This document shows positions 23,735 to 31,063 of a stretch of 64,000 bases of DNA, piece by piece; position 1 is the stretch's first letter; every line of letters begins with the position of its first letter. Position numbers and translations under genes: made by a program. The notes under the pieces are model-generated. The model had not been told where the DNA came from. It saw only the letters and a list, made by a program, of their open reading frames with translations, and searched no databases. The DNA comes from JAAYHG01 sp012735455 (GTDB lineage: Bacteria > Bacillota > DTU030 > DUMP01), in contig JBMNIX010000001.1 in NCBI GenBank assembly GCA_050951365.1, forward strand, positions 1 through 64,000. The letters run 5' to 3'.

Positions 23735-25282
23735 GTGAGAAAAAAGCGCAAAACTTATTTGGGTCTAGTATCCCTTTTGCTCTTGACGCTAATCAGCGGC
23801 TGCACAGCACTAACCCGTAACCTCCCGCCAGTGGTTGGCGCGCCGGCTGCACCGACCCCACTCACCCAGGAAGGAACTCCAGAAAACGAAGCCGCGGTAA
23901 CTCCATTTAAAGAGTTAGCACGCATTACCCTGGCGAAAGGGCAAATAGACTACCCTGAAGAAACTTCGCTCTCACCCGATGGCAGTCTAGTCGCCCTTGT
24001 TATCACCAGTGAAAAAGAGCAAAGCCTTTGGTTACATCACTTGGAAAACAGAAGGGCCACATTACTGCTTAGCATTGATAAGGCCCAGGTAGAAGCCGGC
24101 CGTCTACTTCTTCGCATCCTGGGATGGACCAAAGACAACCGGTTAATCTTTATGCGGCAAGGTACACAACCAGATGGAATCCACCATGGCCAGCGCGGCC
24201 TCGTCTTCTACCAAGCGACTCCTGAGGCTGGCACAGCCGCACAAGTCACCGAGATCAACTGGCTGCCTGTAAAGAATTACTACGTTAGACAAGTGAATCT
24301 AACCCAAACCGCTCCTGAAGCCCGGGTCCATGTTGGTGATGCCATCTGGCGAGTACCCTTGAACGGCACTAAACCACAGCCCCTCAAGGATAAATTGCCC
24401 AGCTATGATGGTCTTTTTTACCCGCATCTCGCACCCGGTGGTGCTTATTATGTTTATGAGTTAAGGGAGGAGAACCAGAACGGCATTTATCTTCTGGATA
24501 CAACTACAGGCACAGAAACCTGTCTGGTGCCCAATGGCGCTAACTTGAATTTCTTGCCGCGGTGGTCCCCTGACGGTAGCCACCTAGCCTTTTATAGCGC
24601 TGGGTTAAAAGCCGGTCATACCGATCCCTACGACAAGTATGACATAATCCCGGCTGAAGACGGTCCGATGCCAGTGGCGGAAGAGATTCATCTCATCACT
24701 CCCTCTGGTAAGACCACGAGATTAAGCCTGCCTGGCCTTAAGCTGGCCTATTTTCGCTGGTCCGCGGACGGTCGCCATTTAGCCTTTCTGGCCGGGGCGG
24801 AAAAATCATTACCTGATGACGATCTCCGGCAAGGCTTTTGCATCGCAGCCCTTTGGATAAGCGACCTTGATGGCAATCTGACCAAGATTGCGGACCTCCC
24901 CGAGAAAGATATCTTTGACATCACTATTCTTGACGTTGACCCTCAAGGGCAAAGGGTCCACTTCCTCGCCCAAGAAGAGGAGCAATCCTCTCTCTGGCTT
25001 GCCCAAAAAGGGAAGGAGCCGCAAGAGATAGCGATAGGTAACAAAGGTAGGGGGTACTTTTGGCTCACCCATCCTCTCGCCAAGATAGGCGGTAGCGTTT
25101 TTCTTGTCTATGATACAGAAGGAGCAAGGCAGATCATAGAAGTCAACGGCGACCGTGCTAAGCACCTGGTCAGCGGTGGATGGCAGACCTATCTCGTGGG
25201 GATAAGGGGCAAGCACTTGGTTTACACCTGCGATAGCAGCGATAACAAAACAACCGACCTCGTCCTCCTTGAGGTCAAGTGA
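23735..25282 (+). CDS. Beta-propeller (TolB/WD40-like) lipoprotein
   Basis: A 515-residue exported protein. The signal peptide ends in the lipobox ISGC (about residues 20-23), predicting a membrane-anchored lipoprotein. The body has repeated TolB-type propeller blades with the pattern SPDGxxLAF: SLSPDGSLVALV (about 82), RWSPDGSHLAFYS (about 276), RWSADGRHLAFL (about 344) and VDPQGQRVHFLA (about 400). There is no C-terminal hydrolase domain, so it is a pure propeller, likely a binding or scaffold protein at the cell surface. Start is GTG at 23735; the ribosome site is weak. Function unknown. Confidence 0.75.
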   Translation: MRKKRKTYLGLVSLLLLTLISGCTALTRNLPPVVGAPAAPTPLTQEGTPENEAAVTPFKELARITLAKGQIDYPEETSLSPDGSLVALVITSEKEQSLWLHHLENRRATLLLSIDKAQVEAGRLLLRILGWTKDNRLIFMRQGTQPDGIHHGQRGLVFYQATPEAGTAAQVTEINWLPVKNYYVRQVNLTQTAPEARVHVGDAIWRVPLNGTKPQPLKDKLPSYDGLFYPHLAPGGAYYVYELREENQNGIYLLDTTTGTETCLVPNGANLNFLPRWSPDGSHLAFYSAGLKAGHTDPYDKYDIIPAEDGPMPVAEEIHLITPSGKTTRLSLPGLKLAYFRWSADGRHLAFLAGAEKSLPDDDLRQGFCIAALWISDLDGNLTKIADLPEKDIFDITILDVDPQGQRVHFLAQEEEQSSLWLAQKGKEPQEIAIGNKGRGYFWLTHPLAKIGGSVFLVYDTEGARQIIEVNGDRAKHLVSGGWQTYLVGIRGKHLVYTCDSSDNKTTDLVLLEVK

Positions 25283-25317
25283 CGGGATATAGGTGAAGAT
25301 TATTGCGCAGGGTACCC

Positions 25318-25346
25318 TTGACAGAGCTACACCCTTATGCTAACAT
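25318..25346 (+). promoter_or_regulatory. Promoter of the metNIQ operon
   Basis: Perfect -35 TTGACA (25318-25323), 17-base spacer, and -10 TAACAT (25341-25346) with an extended -10 TGC just ahead. Predicted start of transcription is about 25353, shortly before the SAM riboswitch. Confidence 0.75.
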
Positions 25347-25370
25347 TTCTGCTAACAACAGAAGATAAAA

Positions 25371-25478
25371 CTCTTATCCAGAGAGGTGGAGGGACTGGCC
25401 CTATGAAACCTCGGCAACCAGCCGCTCATACGCGGCCCGGTGCCAATTCCAGCAGGACTTAGTCCTGGCAGATGAGAG
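25371..25478 (+). promoter_or_regulatory. SAM-I (S-box) riboswitch
   Basis: The conserved S-box layout is evident. The P1 helix is formed by CTCTTATC (25371) and GATGAGAG (ending 25478). Between them are the core elements AGAGAGGTGGAGGGA, GCCCTATGAAACCTCGGCAACC and GGTGCCAATTCCAGCAG, followed by a TCCTGGCAGATGAGAG end. It lies between the promoter and an intrinsic terminator in front of metN. In known examples SAM binding favours the terminator, switching off methionine uptake when SAM is plentiful. Confidence 0.97.
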
Positions 25479-25490
25479 AGTGCAGCTAGT

Positions 25491-25517
25491 AACCCTCCGT
25501 CTGTCGGAGGGTTTTTT
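25491..25517 (+). terminator. Riboswitch-controlled intrinsic terminator
   Basis: Nine-bp stem (25491-25499 with 25505-25513), five-base loop and a T run to 25517, located 12 bases after the SAM riboswitch and 24 bases before metN. It is the expression platform of the riboswitch. Confidence 0.95.
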
Positions 25518-25540
25518 ATGCTTTTCAAGGAGGGACGCCC

Positions 25541-26332
25541 GTGATTAAGGTCAAGAACCTGACCAAAGAATTTGCTACACGAGAAGGGAAACTTACCGCC
25601 CTTGAAAATGTGTCCTTTACAGTAGCCAAGGGCGAGATCTTCGGTGTCATGGGCCTTTCTGGTGCCGGCAAGAGTACCTTAATCCGCTGCCTCAATTACC
25701 TGGAACGCCCTACTAAGGGGGAGGTGTGGGTAAACGGTAAGAACCTGGCCGACCTAGATAGCCGCCAGCTGGCACAGGCCAGGCAAGGGATAGGCATGAT
25801 CTTTCAGCACTTCAACCTGCTGCAGCTGAGAACTGTGGCCCAAAACGTGGCCTTTCCCCTGGAGATAGTAGGTACCCCACCGGCCGAAAACAAAAAACGG
25901 GTGAATGAACTCCTGGAGTTGGTCGGCCTCGCTGACAAAGCCACAGCTTACCCTCATCAACTATCGGGTGGGCAAAAACAGCGGGTGGGAATTGCGCGCG
26001 CTCTGGCAACCCGCCCCAGTCTCCTTCTCTCAGACGAAGCTACATCTGCTCTTGATCCTGAGACCACCCACTCTATCTTGGAGCTCTTAAAGCAGATCAA
26101 CCGCAGCCTTGGCGTCACCATAGTCCTTATTACCCACGAGCTTTCTGTTATTCAGTCCATCTGCGACCGGGTAGCAGTGCTGGAACACGGACACTTGGTG
26201 GAAATAGGAGCAGTGAGCGATGTTTTCAGCCGTCCGCGGGCAGCTGCCACCAGGCGTCTCATCAACATGAGTGGGTTATTGACCCCAACCTGGGAGCCGC
26301 AAACTACAGTTGCTGGGGCGGGGGTGGTTTGA
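25541..26332 (+). CDS. metN: Methionine ABC importer ATPase MetN, lacking the NIL sensor domain
   Basis: ATPase subunit of a MetNIQ-type methionine importer. Walker A GLSGAGKST (39-47), signature LSGGQKQRVG, Walker B LLLSDEATSALDPET and the HELSVIQ switch are intact. The protein has 263 residues, whereas typical MetN is about 340 and ends with an ACT-like NIL domain that binds methionine and inhibits transport. Here the sequence stops soon after the ABC domain (about residue 240). Start is GTG at 25541, with AAGGAGGG upstream. The stop overlaps metI by 4 bases. Control is by the SAM riboswitch upstream. Confidence 0.92.
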   Translation: MIKVKNLTKEFATREGKLTALENVSFTVAKGEIFGVMGLSGAGKSTLIRCLNYLERPTKGEVWVNGKNLADLDSRQLAQARQGIGMIFQHFNLLQLRTVAQNVAFPLEIVGTPPAENKKRVNELLELVGLADKATAYPHQLSGGQKQRVGIARALATRPSLLLSDEATSALDPETTHSILELLKQINRSLGVTIVLITHELSVIQSICDRVAVLEHGHLVEIGAVSDVFSRPRAAATRRLINMSGLLTPTWEPQTTVAGAGVV

Positions 26333-27018
26333 TGGGCGAACTTTTTGCGGACAAGGCCCTGCAACTCATGATTCTTAATGCCACCTGGCAAACCCTCTAC
26401 ATGGTTGCTCTTTCTTTGGCCATCGCCTTGGCCATAGGGCTGCCCCTGGGCGTACTCTTAGTGGTTACTGCTCCCGACCACATCTTAGCCCGCCCTAGCT
26501 TCAACAGCGTTCTGAGCGCCATCATCAACGCAGGCCGCTCCATTCCCTTTGTTATTCTCCTTTTCCTCATCATGCCCCTAACCAGGCTATTGGTGGGGGT
26601 TTCCATCGGCACAAAAGGGGCCATAGTTCCTCTGGCGGTAGCCGCTATTCCCTTTGTCGCCAGGGTGGTGGAAACCTCTCTTAAGGAAGTGGAAGCAGGC
26701 GTCATCGAAGCCGCACAGGCCATGGGCGCTTCGCCGGCACAGATCATCACCAAGGTGCTTTTGCCAGAAGCTTGGCCAGCGCTACTTTTAGGTTTTACTC
26801 TCACGGCTATCAACCTCGTGGGCTACTCCGCCATGGCCGGAGTTATTGGAGGAGGTGGTTTAGGCGACGTTGCCGTGCGCTACGGCTTCCAGCGCTTTCG
26901 AGACGACGTACTCTTAGAGACAGTGATCATCCTGATCATTCTGGTCCAAGTAATTCAATCAGGCGGCAACTGGCTCGCCCGCCGGGCAGCCAAAGATCAA
27001 AGGAGGTTAAACGCATGA
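26329..27018 (+). CDS. metI: Methionine ABC importer permease MetI
   Basis: A 229-residue permease with about five membrane segments. The EAA loop EAAQAMGASPAQIITKVLLPEA (split across about residues 124-145) contacts MetN. Motifs NAGRSIPFVILL and SAMAGVIGGGGLGDVA are typical of MetI. It overlaps metN at its start and metQ by ATGA at its end, indicating strict translational coupling. Confidence 0.95.
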   Translation: MMGELFADKALQLMILNATWQTLYMVALSLAIALAIGLPLGVLLVVTAPDHILARPSFNSVLSAIINAGRSIPFVILLFLIMPLTRLLVGVSIGTKGAIVPLAVAAIPFVARVVETSLKEVEAGVIEAAQAMGASPAQIITKVLLPEAWPALLLGFTLTAINLVGYSAMAGVIGGGGLGDVAVRYGFQRFRDDVLLETVIILIILVQVIQSGGNWLARRAAKDQRRLNA

Positions 27019-27860
27019 AAATCCTACACCGTATCGCCCTTGTTCTCACCCTAGTGCTTCTCGCTGTAAACCTGACTGCCTGCGGATCCAACTCCCAGAC
27101 TGGTACCGCTGGCGATAAGAACGAAGTTGCCGCAGGCGAAAAGGTTCTACTTACGGTAGGCGCTACGGCTGTTCCGCACGCCGAGATCCTAGAGCTTGTG
27201 AAGCCGGCTCTAGCAGAAGAAGGGATAGACCTCAAGATCCAGGAATTCAGTGACTACACTCAGCTCAATCCTGCCCTGGTAGAGGGTGAACTTGATGCCA
27301 ACTATTTTCAGCACATCCCCTATCTGGAGAGCTTTAATGAAAAAACTGGCTCTGACCTGGTTCACGTCGCCAGCGTCCACGTAGAGCCCATGGGACTGTA
27401 CTCGGAGAAGATAGCCAAGCTGCAAGACCTCAGGAACGGTGCCACAGTAGCCATTCCCAACGATCCCACCAACGGCGGCCGTGCTCTCCTGCTTCTTCAG
27501 AGCGCCGGTCTTATCACACTGAAGAACGACGCCGGTATCGAGGCCACCCCCCTTGATATTGCCGAGAACCCTAAGAACCTGAAGTTTCACGAGCTCGACG
27601 CTGCCTCGCTACCCCGGACCCTGGGCGAAGTTGACCTGGCGGCCATCAACACCAACTACGCCCTGAAGGCTGACCTGGTACCTACAAAAGACGCACTCTA
27701 CATCGAAGATAAGAACTCGCCCTACGTTAACGTCCTGGTAGTGCGCGCCACTGATAAAGACAACGAGAATCTGAAGAGGCTGGCCGAGGCCCTGAACACC
27801 CCCGCAGTCAAGGAGTTCATCGAAAACACCTACCAGGGCGCCGTGGTACCCGCATTTTAG
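27015..27860 (+). CDS. metQ: Methionine-binding lipoprotein MetQ
   Basis: A 281-residue NlpA-family binding lipoprotein. The signal peptide ends at the lipobox LTAC (about residues 17-20). Family motifs include VGATAVPHAEILE (about 48), IQEFSDYTQLNPAL, DANYFQHIPYLE and AIPNDPTNGGRALLLL. The ATG at 27015 is preceded by AGGAGG at 27001-27006 and overlaps the metI stop; the long upstream open frame inside metI is not coding. It delivers methionine (L- or D-) to MetNI in characterised systems. Confidence 0.96.
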   Translation: MKILHRIALVLTLVLLAVNLTACGSNSQTGTAGDKNEVAAGEKVLLTVGATAVPHAEILELVKPALAEEGIDLKIQEFSDYTQLNPALVEGELDANYFQHIPYLESFNEKTGSDLVHVASVHVEPMGLYSEKIAKLQDLRNGATVAIPNDPTNGGRALLLLQSAGLITLKNDAGIEATPLDIAENPKNLKFHELDAASLPRTLGEVDLAAINTNYALKADLVPTKDALYIEDKNSPYVNVLVVRATDKDNENLKRLAEALNTPAVKEFIENTYQGAVVPAF

Positions 27861-27873
27861 CGCAAACTGGCAA

Positions 27874-27922
27874 GACGGGCTGCCCCCCAAGTACAACTTG
27901 GGCAGGCAGCCCGTCTTTACTT
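27874..27922. terminator. Terminator after metQ, shared with typA
   Basis: Long hairpin with an 11-bp outer stem (27874-27884 with 27905-27915) and an inner CCCAAGT/ACTTGGG stem, followed by TTTACTTT. It ends at the stop codon of the converging typA gene, so it can act on both transcripts. Confidence 0.85.
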
Positions 27923-29757
27923 TAGGCCGTGACCTGGCGCTTGGCGGCATCCCGGCGTTGCTGCTTGTTGCGAATCAGCTTGCGCAATCTTATGCTCTGG
28001 GGCGTGATCTCTACCAGCTCATCCTCAGCTATATAAGCCAGTGCCTGCTCCAGGGTCAGGACCCGCGGCTCATCCAGCTTCACCGCCACGTCAGCAGTGG
28101 CAGAGCGCATGTTGGTGACGTGCTTCTTCTTGGCGATGTTGACATCAATATCTTCTGGCCGTGAGTTCTCACCCACGACCATACCTTCGTAAACCCTGGT
28201 ACCAGGTGTAACAAACAGAGTGCCGCGCTCTTGAATGTTGCTGATGGCATAGGCTGTGGCCTCGCCCTCCTCCCAAGCCACCAGACTCCCGCCCGAACGC
28301 GTGGGAATGGGACCGCGGTAGGGTCCATAGCCGGCAAAGTTCTGGGTGAAAATACCGGTGCCCTTGGTCTGGGTAGCAAAGTCCATGGCATAACCGATAA
28401 GGCCGCGCATAGGTACGGTAAACTCAAGCCGCACCCTGTCCTCGCCCCGCGGCAGCATACTCTCCAGTTCGCCCTTGCGTGTACCCAGGGTCTCTATTAC
28501 CGCGCCCACATACTCCTGAGGTACATCCACCACAACGCGCTCCATGGGTTCTTGCAGCTCACCATCTATCTCCTTCATTATAACCTGTGGTTTCGACACC
28601 GCCAGTTCATAGCCCTCACGGCGCATGGTCTCGATAAGGATGCTGAGATGAAGTTCGCCTCGTCCGGCCACCTCGAAGGCATCCGGACTGTCCGTCTCCT
28701 TCACCCTCAAAGCCACATTGGTGCGCGCCTCCTTAAAGAGGCGTTCCCGCAGTTGGCGCGAGGTTACATACGTACCTTCCTGTCCGGCAAAAGGGCTGTC
28801 GTTGACCCGGAAGGTCATGGTAAGAGTGGGCGGATCAACAGCAATGGGCGGTAGGGCTACAGGGTTTACCGGATCCATAATGGTCTCCCCAATCTGTACC
28901 TCGCCCAGCCCTGTAACAGCCACAATGTCGCCCGCCTCAGCTTTCTCAATAGGAACCCGCTTGAGGCTCTGAAAAGTGAAGACCTCGGCCACCTTAGCCT
29001 GGCGAACCTCACCTGCGCCGTAGGCCACAGCCACTTGCTGGCCCGCCTTCAATGTACCATTGGCCAGGCGACCAATGGCAATGCGGCCCACGTAGTCACT
29101 CCAATCCAGGGTGGTGACCAGGAGCTGTAGCGGCCGCACGGCATCGCCGTCGGGGGCTGGAACCCAGTCAAGCACCGTATCTAAAAGGGGTAGGACGTTT
29201 TTCTCTCCAGCGGCTAAGAGCCGCTCGGCCTCGGCCAGGTCGGTGTGGGCGACCCCGGAACGAGCAGAGGCATAAACCACCGGAAAGTCGATCTGCTCAT
29301 CGTTCGCTCCTAGGTTAATGAAAAGCTCGATGACCTCATCCACGGCTTCCAACGGCCGGGCCCCGGGGCGGTCAATCTTGTTCACTACAAGCACCGGCTT
29401 GATCCCCTGAGTCAGTGCTTTTTCCAAAACGAAACGAGTCTGGGGCATGGGACCATCGAAGGCATCCACCACCAGGAGCGCTCCATCCACCATGCTGAGC
29501 ACCCGCTCCACCTCGCCACCGAAATCGGCATGGCCAGGGGTGTCTACAATATTGATCTTGGTGCCCTGGTAAAACACCGCTGTATTCTTCGCCAGGATGG
29601 TGATACCCCGCTCCCGTTCCAGATCGTTGGAGTCCAGTACCCTCTCTTGTACGTCCTGGTTTGTCCGGAACACTCCGGTCTGGCGTAAAATACAGTCCAC
29701 AAGTGTAGTCTTACCGTGGTCCACATGAGCGATTATAGCAATGTTTCTTAGCTTCAT
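27922..29757 (-). CDS. typA: Ribosome-associated GTPase TypA/BipA
   Basis: Translational GTPase of 611 residues, the normal family length. G motifs are IAHVDHGKTTL (about residues 9-19), the switch RERGITI, DTPGHADFGGEVE (about 74) and NKIDRPGARP. The remaining EF-G-like domains and the TypA-specific C-terminal domain (motifs EPMERVVVDVP, GTRKGELESM, TRSGGSLV) are complete. It acts on ribosomes under stress and in large-subunit assembly in studied species. Start is ATG at 29757. It is transcribed alone. Confidence 0.97.
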   Translation of the reverse strand: MKLRNIAIIAHVDHGKTTLVDCILRQTGVFRTNQDVQERVLDSNDLERERGITILAKNTAVFYQGTKINIVDTPGHADFGGEVERVLSMVDGALLVVDAFDGPMPQTRFVLEKALTQGIKPVLVVNKIDRPGARPLEAVDEVIELFINLGANDEQIDFPVVYASARSGVAHTDLAEAERLLAAGEKNVLPLLDTVLDWVPAPDGDAVRPLQLLVTTLDWSDYVGRIAIGRLANGTLKAGQQVAVAYGAGEVRQAKVAEVFTFQSLKRVPIEKAEAGDIVAVTGLGEVQIGETIMDPVNPVALPPIAVDPPTLTMTFRVNDSPFAGQEGTYVTSRQLRERLFKEARTNVALRVKETDSPDAFEVAGRGELHLSILIETMRREGYELAVSKPQVIMKEIDGELQEPMERVVVDVPQEYVGAVIETLGTRKGELESMLPRGEDRVRLEFTVPMRGLIGYAMDFATQTKGTGIFTQNFAGYGPYRGPIPTRSGGSLVAWEEGEATAYAISNIQERGTLFVTPGTRVYEGMVVGENSRPEDIDVNIAKKKHVTNMRSATADVAVKLDEPRVLTLEQALAYIAEDELVEITPQSIRLRKLIRNKQQRRDAAKRQVTA

Positions 29758-29826
29758 ATATCTTGCTCCCTTGATTAGTCTCGCACGTAATCTGATATAA
29801 CAGCTACTTTCCGCCTAAATCTCGTA

Positions 29827-29846
29827 AGGCGGCCTGGTGGCCGCCT
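29827..29846 (-). terminator. Hairpin after the CapA-like gene
   Basis: Eight-bp stem (29827-29834 with 29839-29846) with a four-base loop, 46 bases past the stop of the CapA-like gene. No clear T run, so a weak terminator. Confidence 0.45.
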
Positions 29847-29892
29847 CGCATTCACAAGAATTAGCCTAGCAATTCGCCCGAGTCTTGTCAAG

Positions 29893-30951
29893 TTAAGATT
29901 CGGTTATATCAGCTGGAACCACCTTTATTTCCTTCCCTCTCAGGACCCGCGTCGGTAACTCCCAATACGATGCAAGCCCAACCCTGCCCGTCAGCGGATG
30001 GCGCCGCAACGTGGCGTAGAGGATTAACCCCTGATCGGTGTAAGGGTCCTTCTGATTGGAAATAAAGTTTCCTAAAGAATAGGCCACCAAAACGCGCCCG
30101 TCGCCACTGGGCTTTTCAATTTCTACGATTGGTTGCACCACGTGGGGGTGGCTGCCTAAGATCAAATCGGCCCCAGCTGTTACCAACTGCTGCACCACCT
30201 CTTCTTGCTCCTTTGAAGGCTGCCTTTGGTACTCCTGCCCAAAGTGAAGGCTCACCACCACAAACTCTGCCCCCTCCGCCCGGGCAGCGGCAATGTCCGC
30301 AGCCGCCTGTTCCGCCTGCCACAGGTTAACCAAATAGTCCTTCCCTTTGGGCAAAGGTAGGCCGTTGGTGGTAGTAGTATAAGCCAGAAAAGCTAGTTTA
30401 AAGCCTTTTACCGTAAGTATCAGCGGAGCACGGTCCTCTTCCTGCGCATATGTACCGATAGCCAAGAGTCCGGCATCCTTAAGATTGGCCAGAGTGGAGA
30501 GCACTCCGCGTTCCCCCTGGTCCAGGGCGTGGTTGTTGGCCGTGATGACAATGTTAACACCGGCATCCTGCAAGGCTTTGGCCAAAGCGGCAGGAGAGTT
30601 GAAACGCGGATAACCACGGTAAGGACGAGAGTCGTCGAGGATCGTCTCCAGGTTCGCCACAGTAATATCAGCAGCACTCAGGTGAGGTTTCACCGCAGCA
30701 AAAGCGGGGCGAAAGTCATAAACCTGCCGCATCTCATCCCAGGCTGCTCGCACCTGGGGCATATGGCACATAACGTCACCCACCGCGGCCAGGGTCACCG
30801 TTGGGCTGGGTGGAGCTGCCGCTGTAATTGCAGACAAAGGCGGCGGTTCTGATTCAGAATAGACCTGCCCACCGCTGGTTAAGAAAAAGCCTCCCACCCC
30901 CAGCAGCAAGATAAATCCTGCCATCATGACAGGCCGAAACTTAATCGGCAT
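29893..30951 (-). CDS. CapA-family metallophosphoesterase-like exported protein
   Basis: About 352 residues with one N-terminal membrane segment (FILLLGVGGFFLTSGG), so it is anchored outside or secreted. The CapA/PGA_cap domain shows GDVMCHMPQVR (about 60), NLETILDDSRPYRG, TANNHALDQGERG (about 141), SLHFGQEYQ (about 225) and GSHPHVVQPI (about 255), the metal-site pattern of calcineurin-like CapA proteins. Family members act in poly-gamma-glutamate or capsule synthesis or modification. No capB or capC gene is adjacent, so a role in PGA synthesis is not supported. The start could be GTG 30954 or ATG 30951, both close to GGAGGGGG. Confidence 0.85.
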   Translation of the reverse strand: MPIKFRPVMMAGFILLLGVGGFFLTSGGQVYSESEPPPLSAITAAAPPSPTVTLAAVGDVMCHMPQVRAAWDEMRQVYDFRPAFAAVKPHLSAADITVANLETILDDSRPYRGYPRFNSPAALAKALQDAGVNIVITANNHALDQGERGVLSTLANLKDAGLLAIGTYAQEEDRAPLILTVKGFKLAFLAYTTTTNGLPLPKGKDYLVNLWQAEQAAADIAAARAEGAEFVVVSLHFGQEYQRQPSKEQEEVVQQLVTAGADLILGSHPHVVQPIVEIEKPSGDGRVLVAYSLGNFISNQKDPYTDQGLILYATLRRHPLTGRVGLASYWELPTRVLRGKEIKVVPADITES

Positions 30952-31019
30952 CACCAATCCCCCTCCGGGGCATCTTCTGCTTTTTTATTATATCACAATA
31001 AGCCTGTAGGAACAGGCAA

Positions 31020-31043
31020 AGGGGCCGACTCTGCAGCCGACCC
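31020..31043 (-). terminator. Terminator of the M14 peptidase gene
   Basis: Ten-bp stem including two G-U pairs on the RNA, four-base GCAG loop, followed on the minus strand by CTTTGCC. It lies 21 bases after the stop of the peptidase gene. Confidence 0.55.
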
Positions 31044-31063
31044 CATTTGAGGCGATTGTCTCC

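Noticed and set aside
29893..30951. CapA-like protein as part of a poly-gamma-glutamate operon
   Set aside because: No capB, capC or capE gene adjoins it, so only family membership is claimed.
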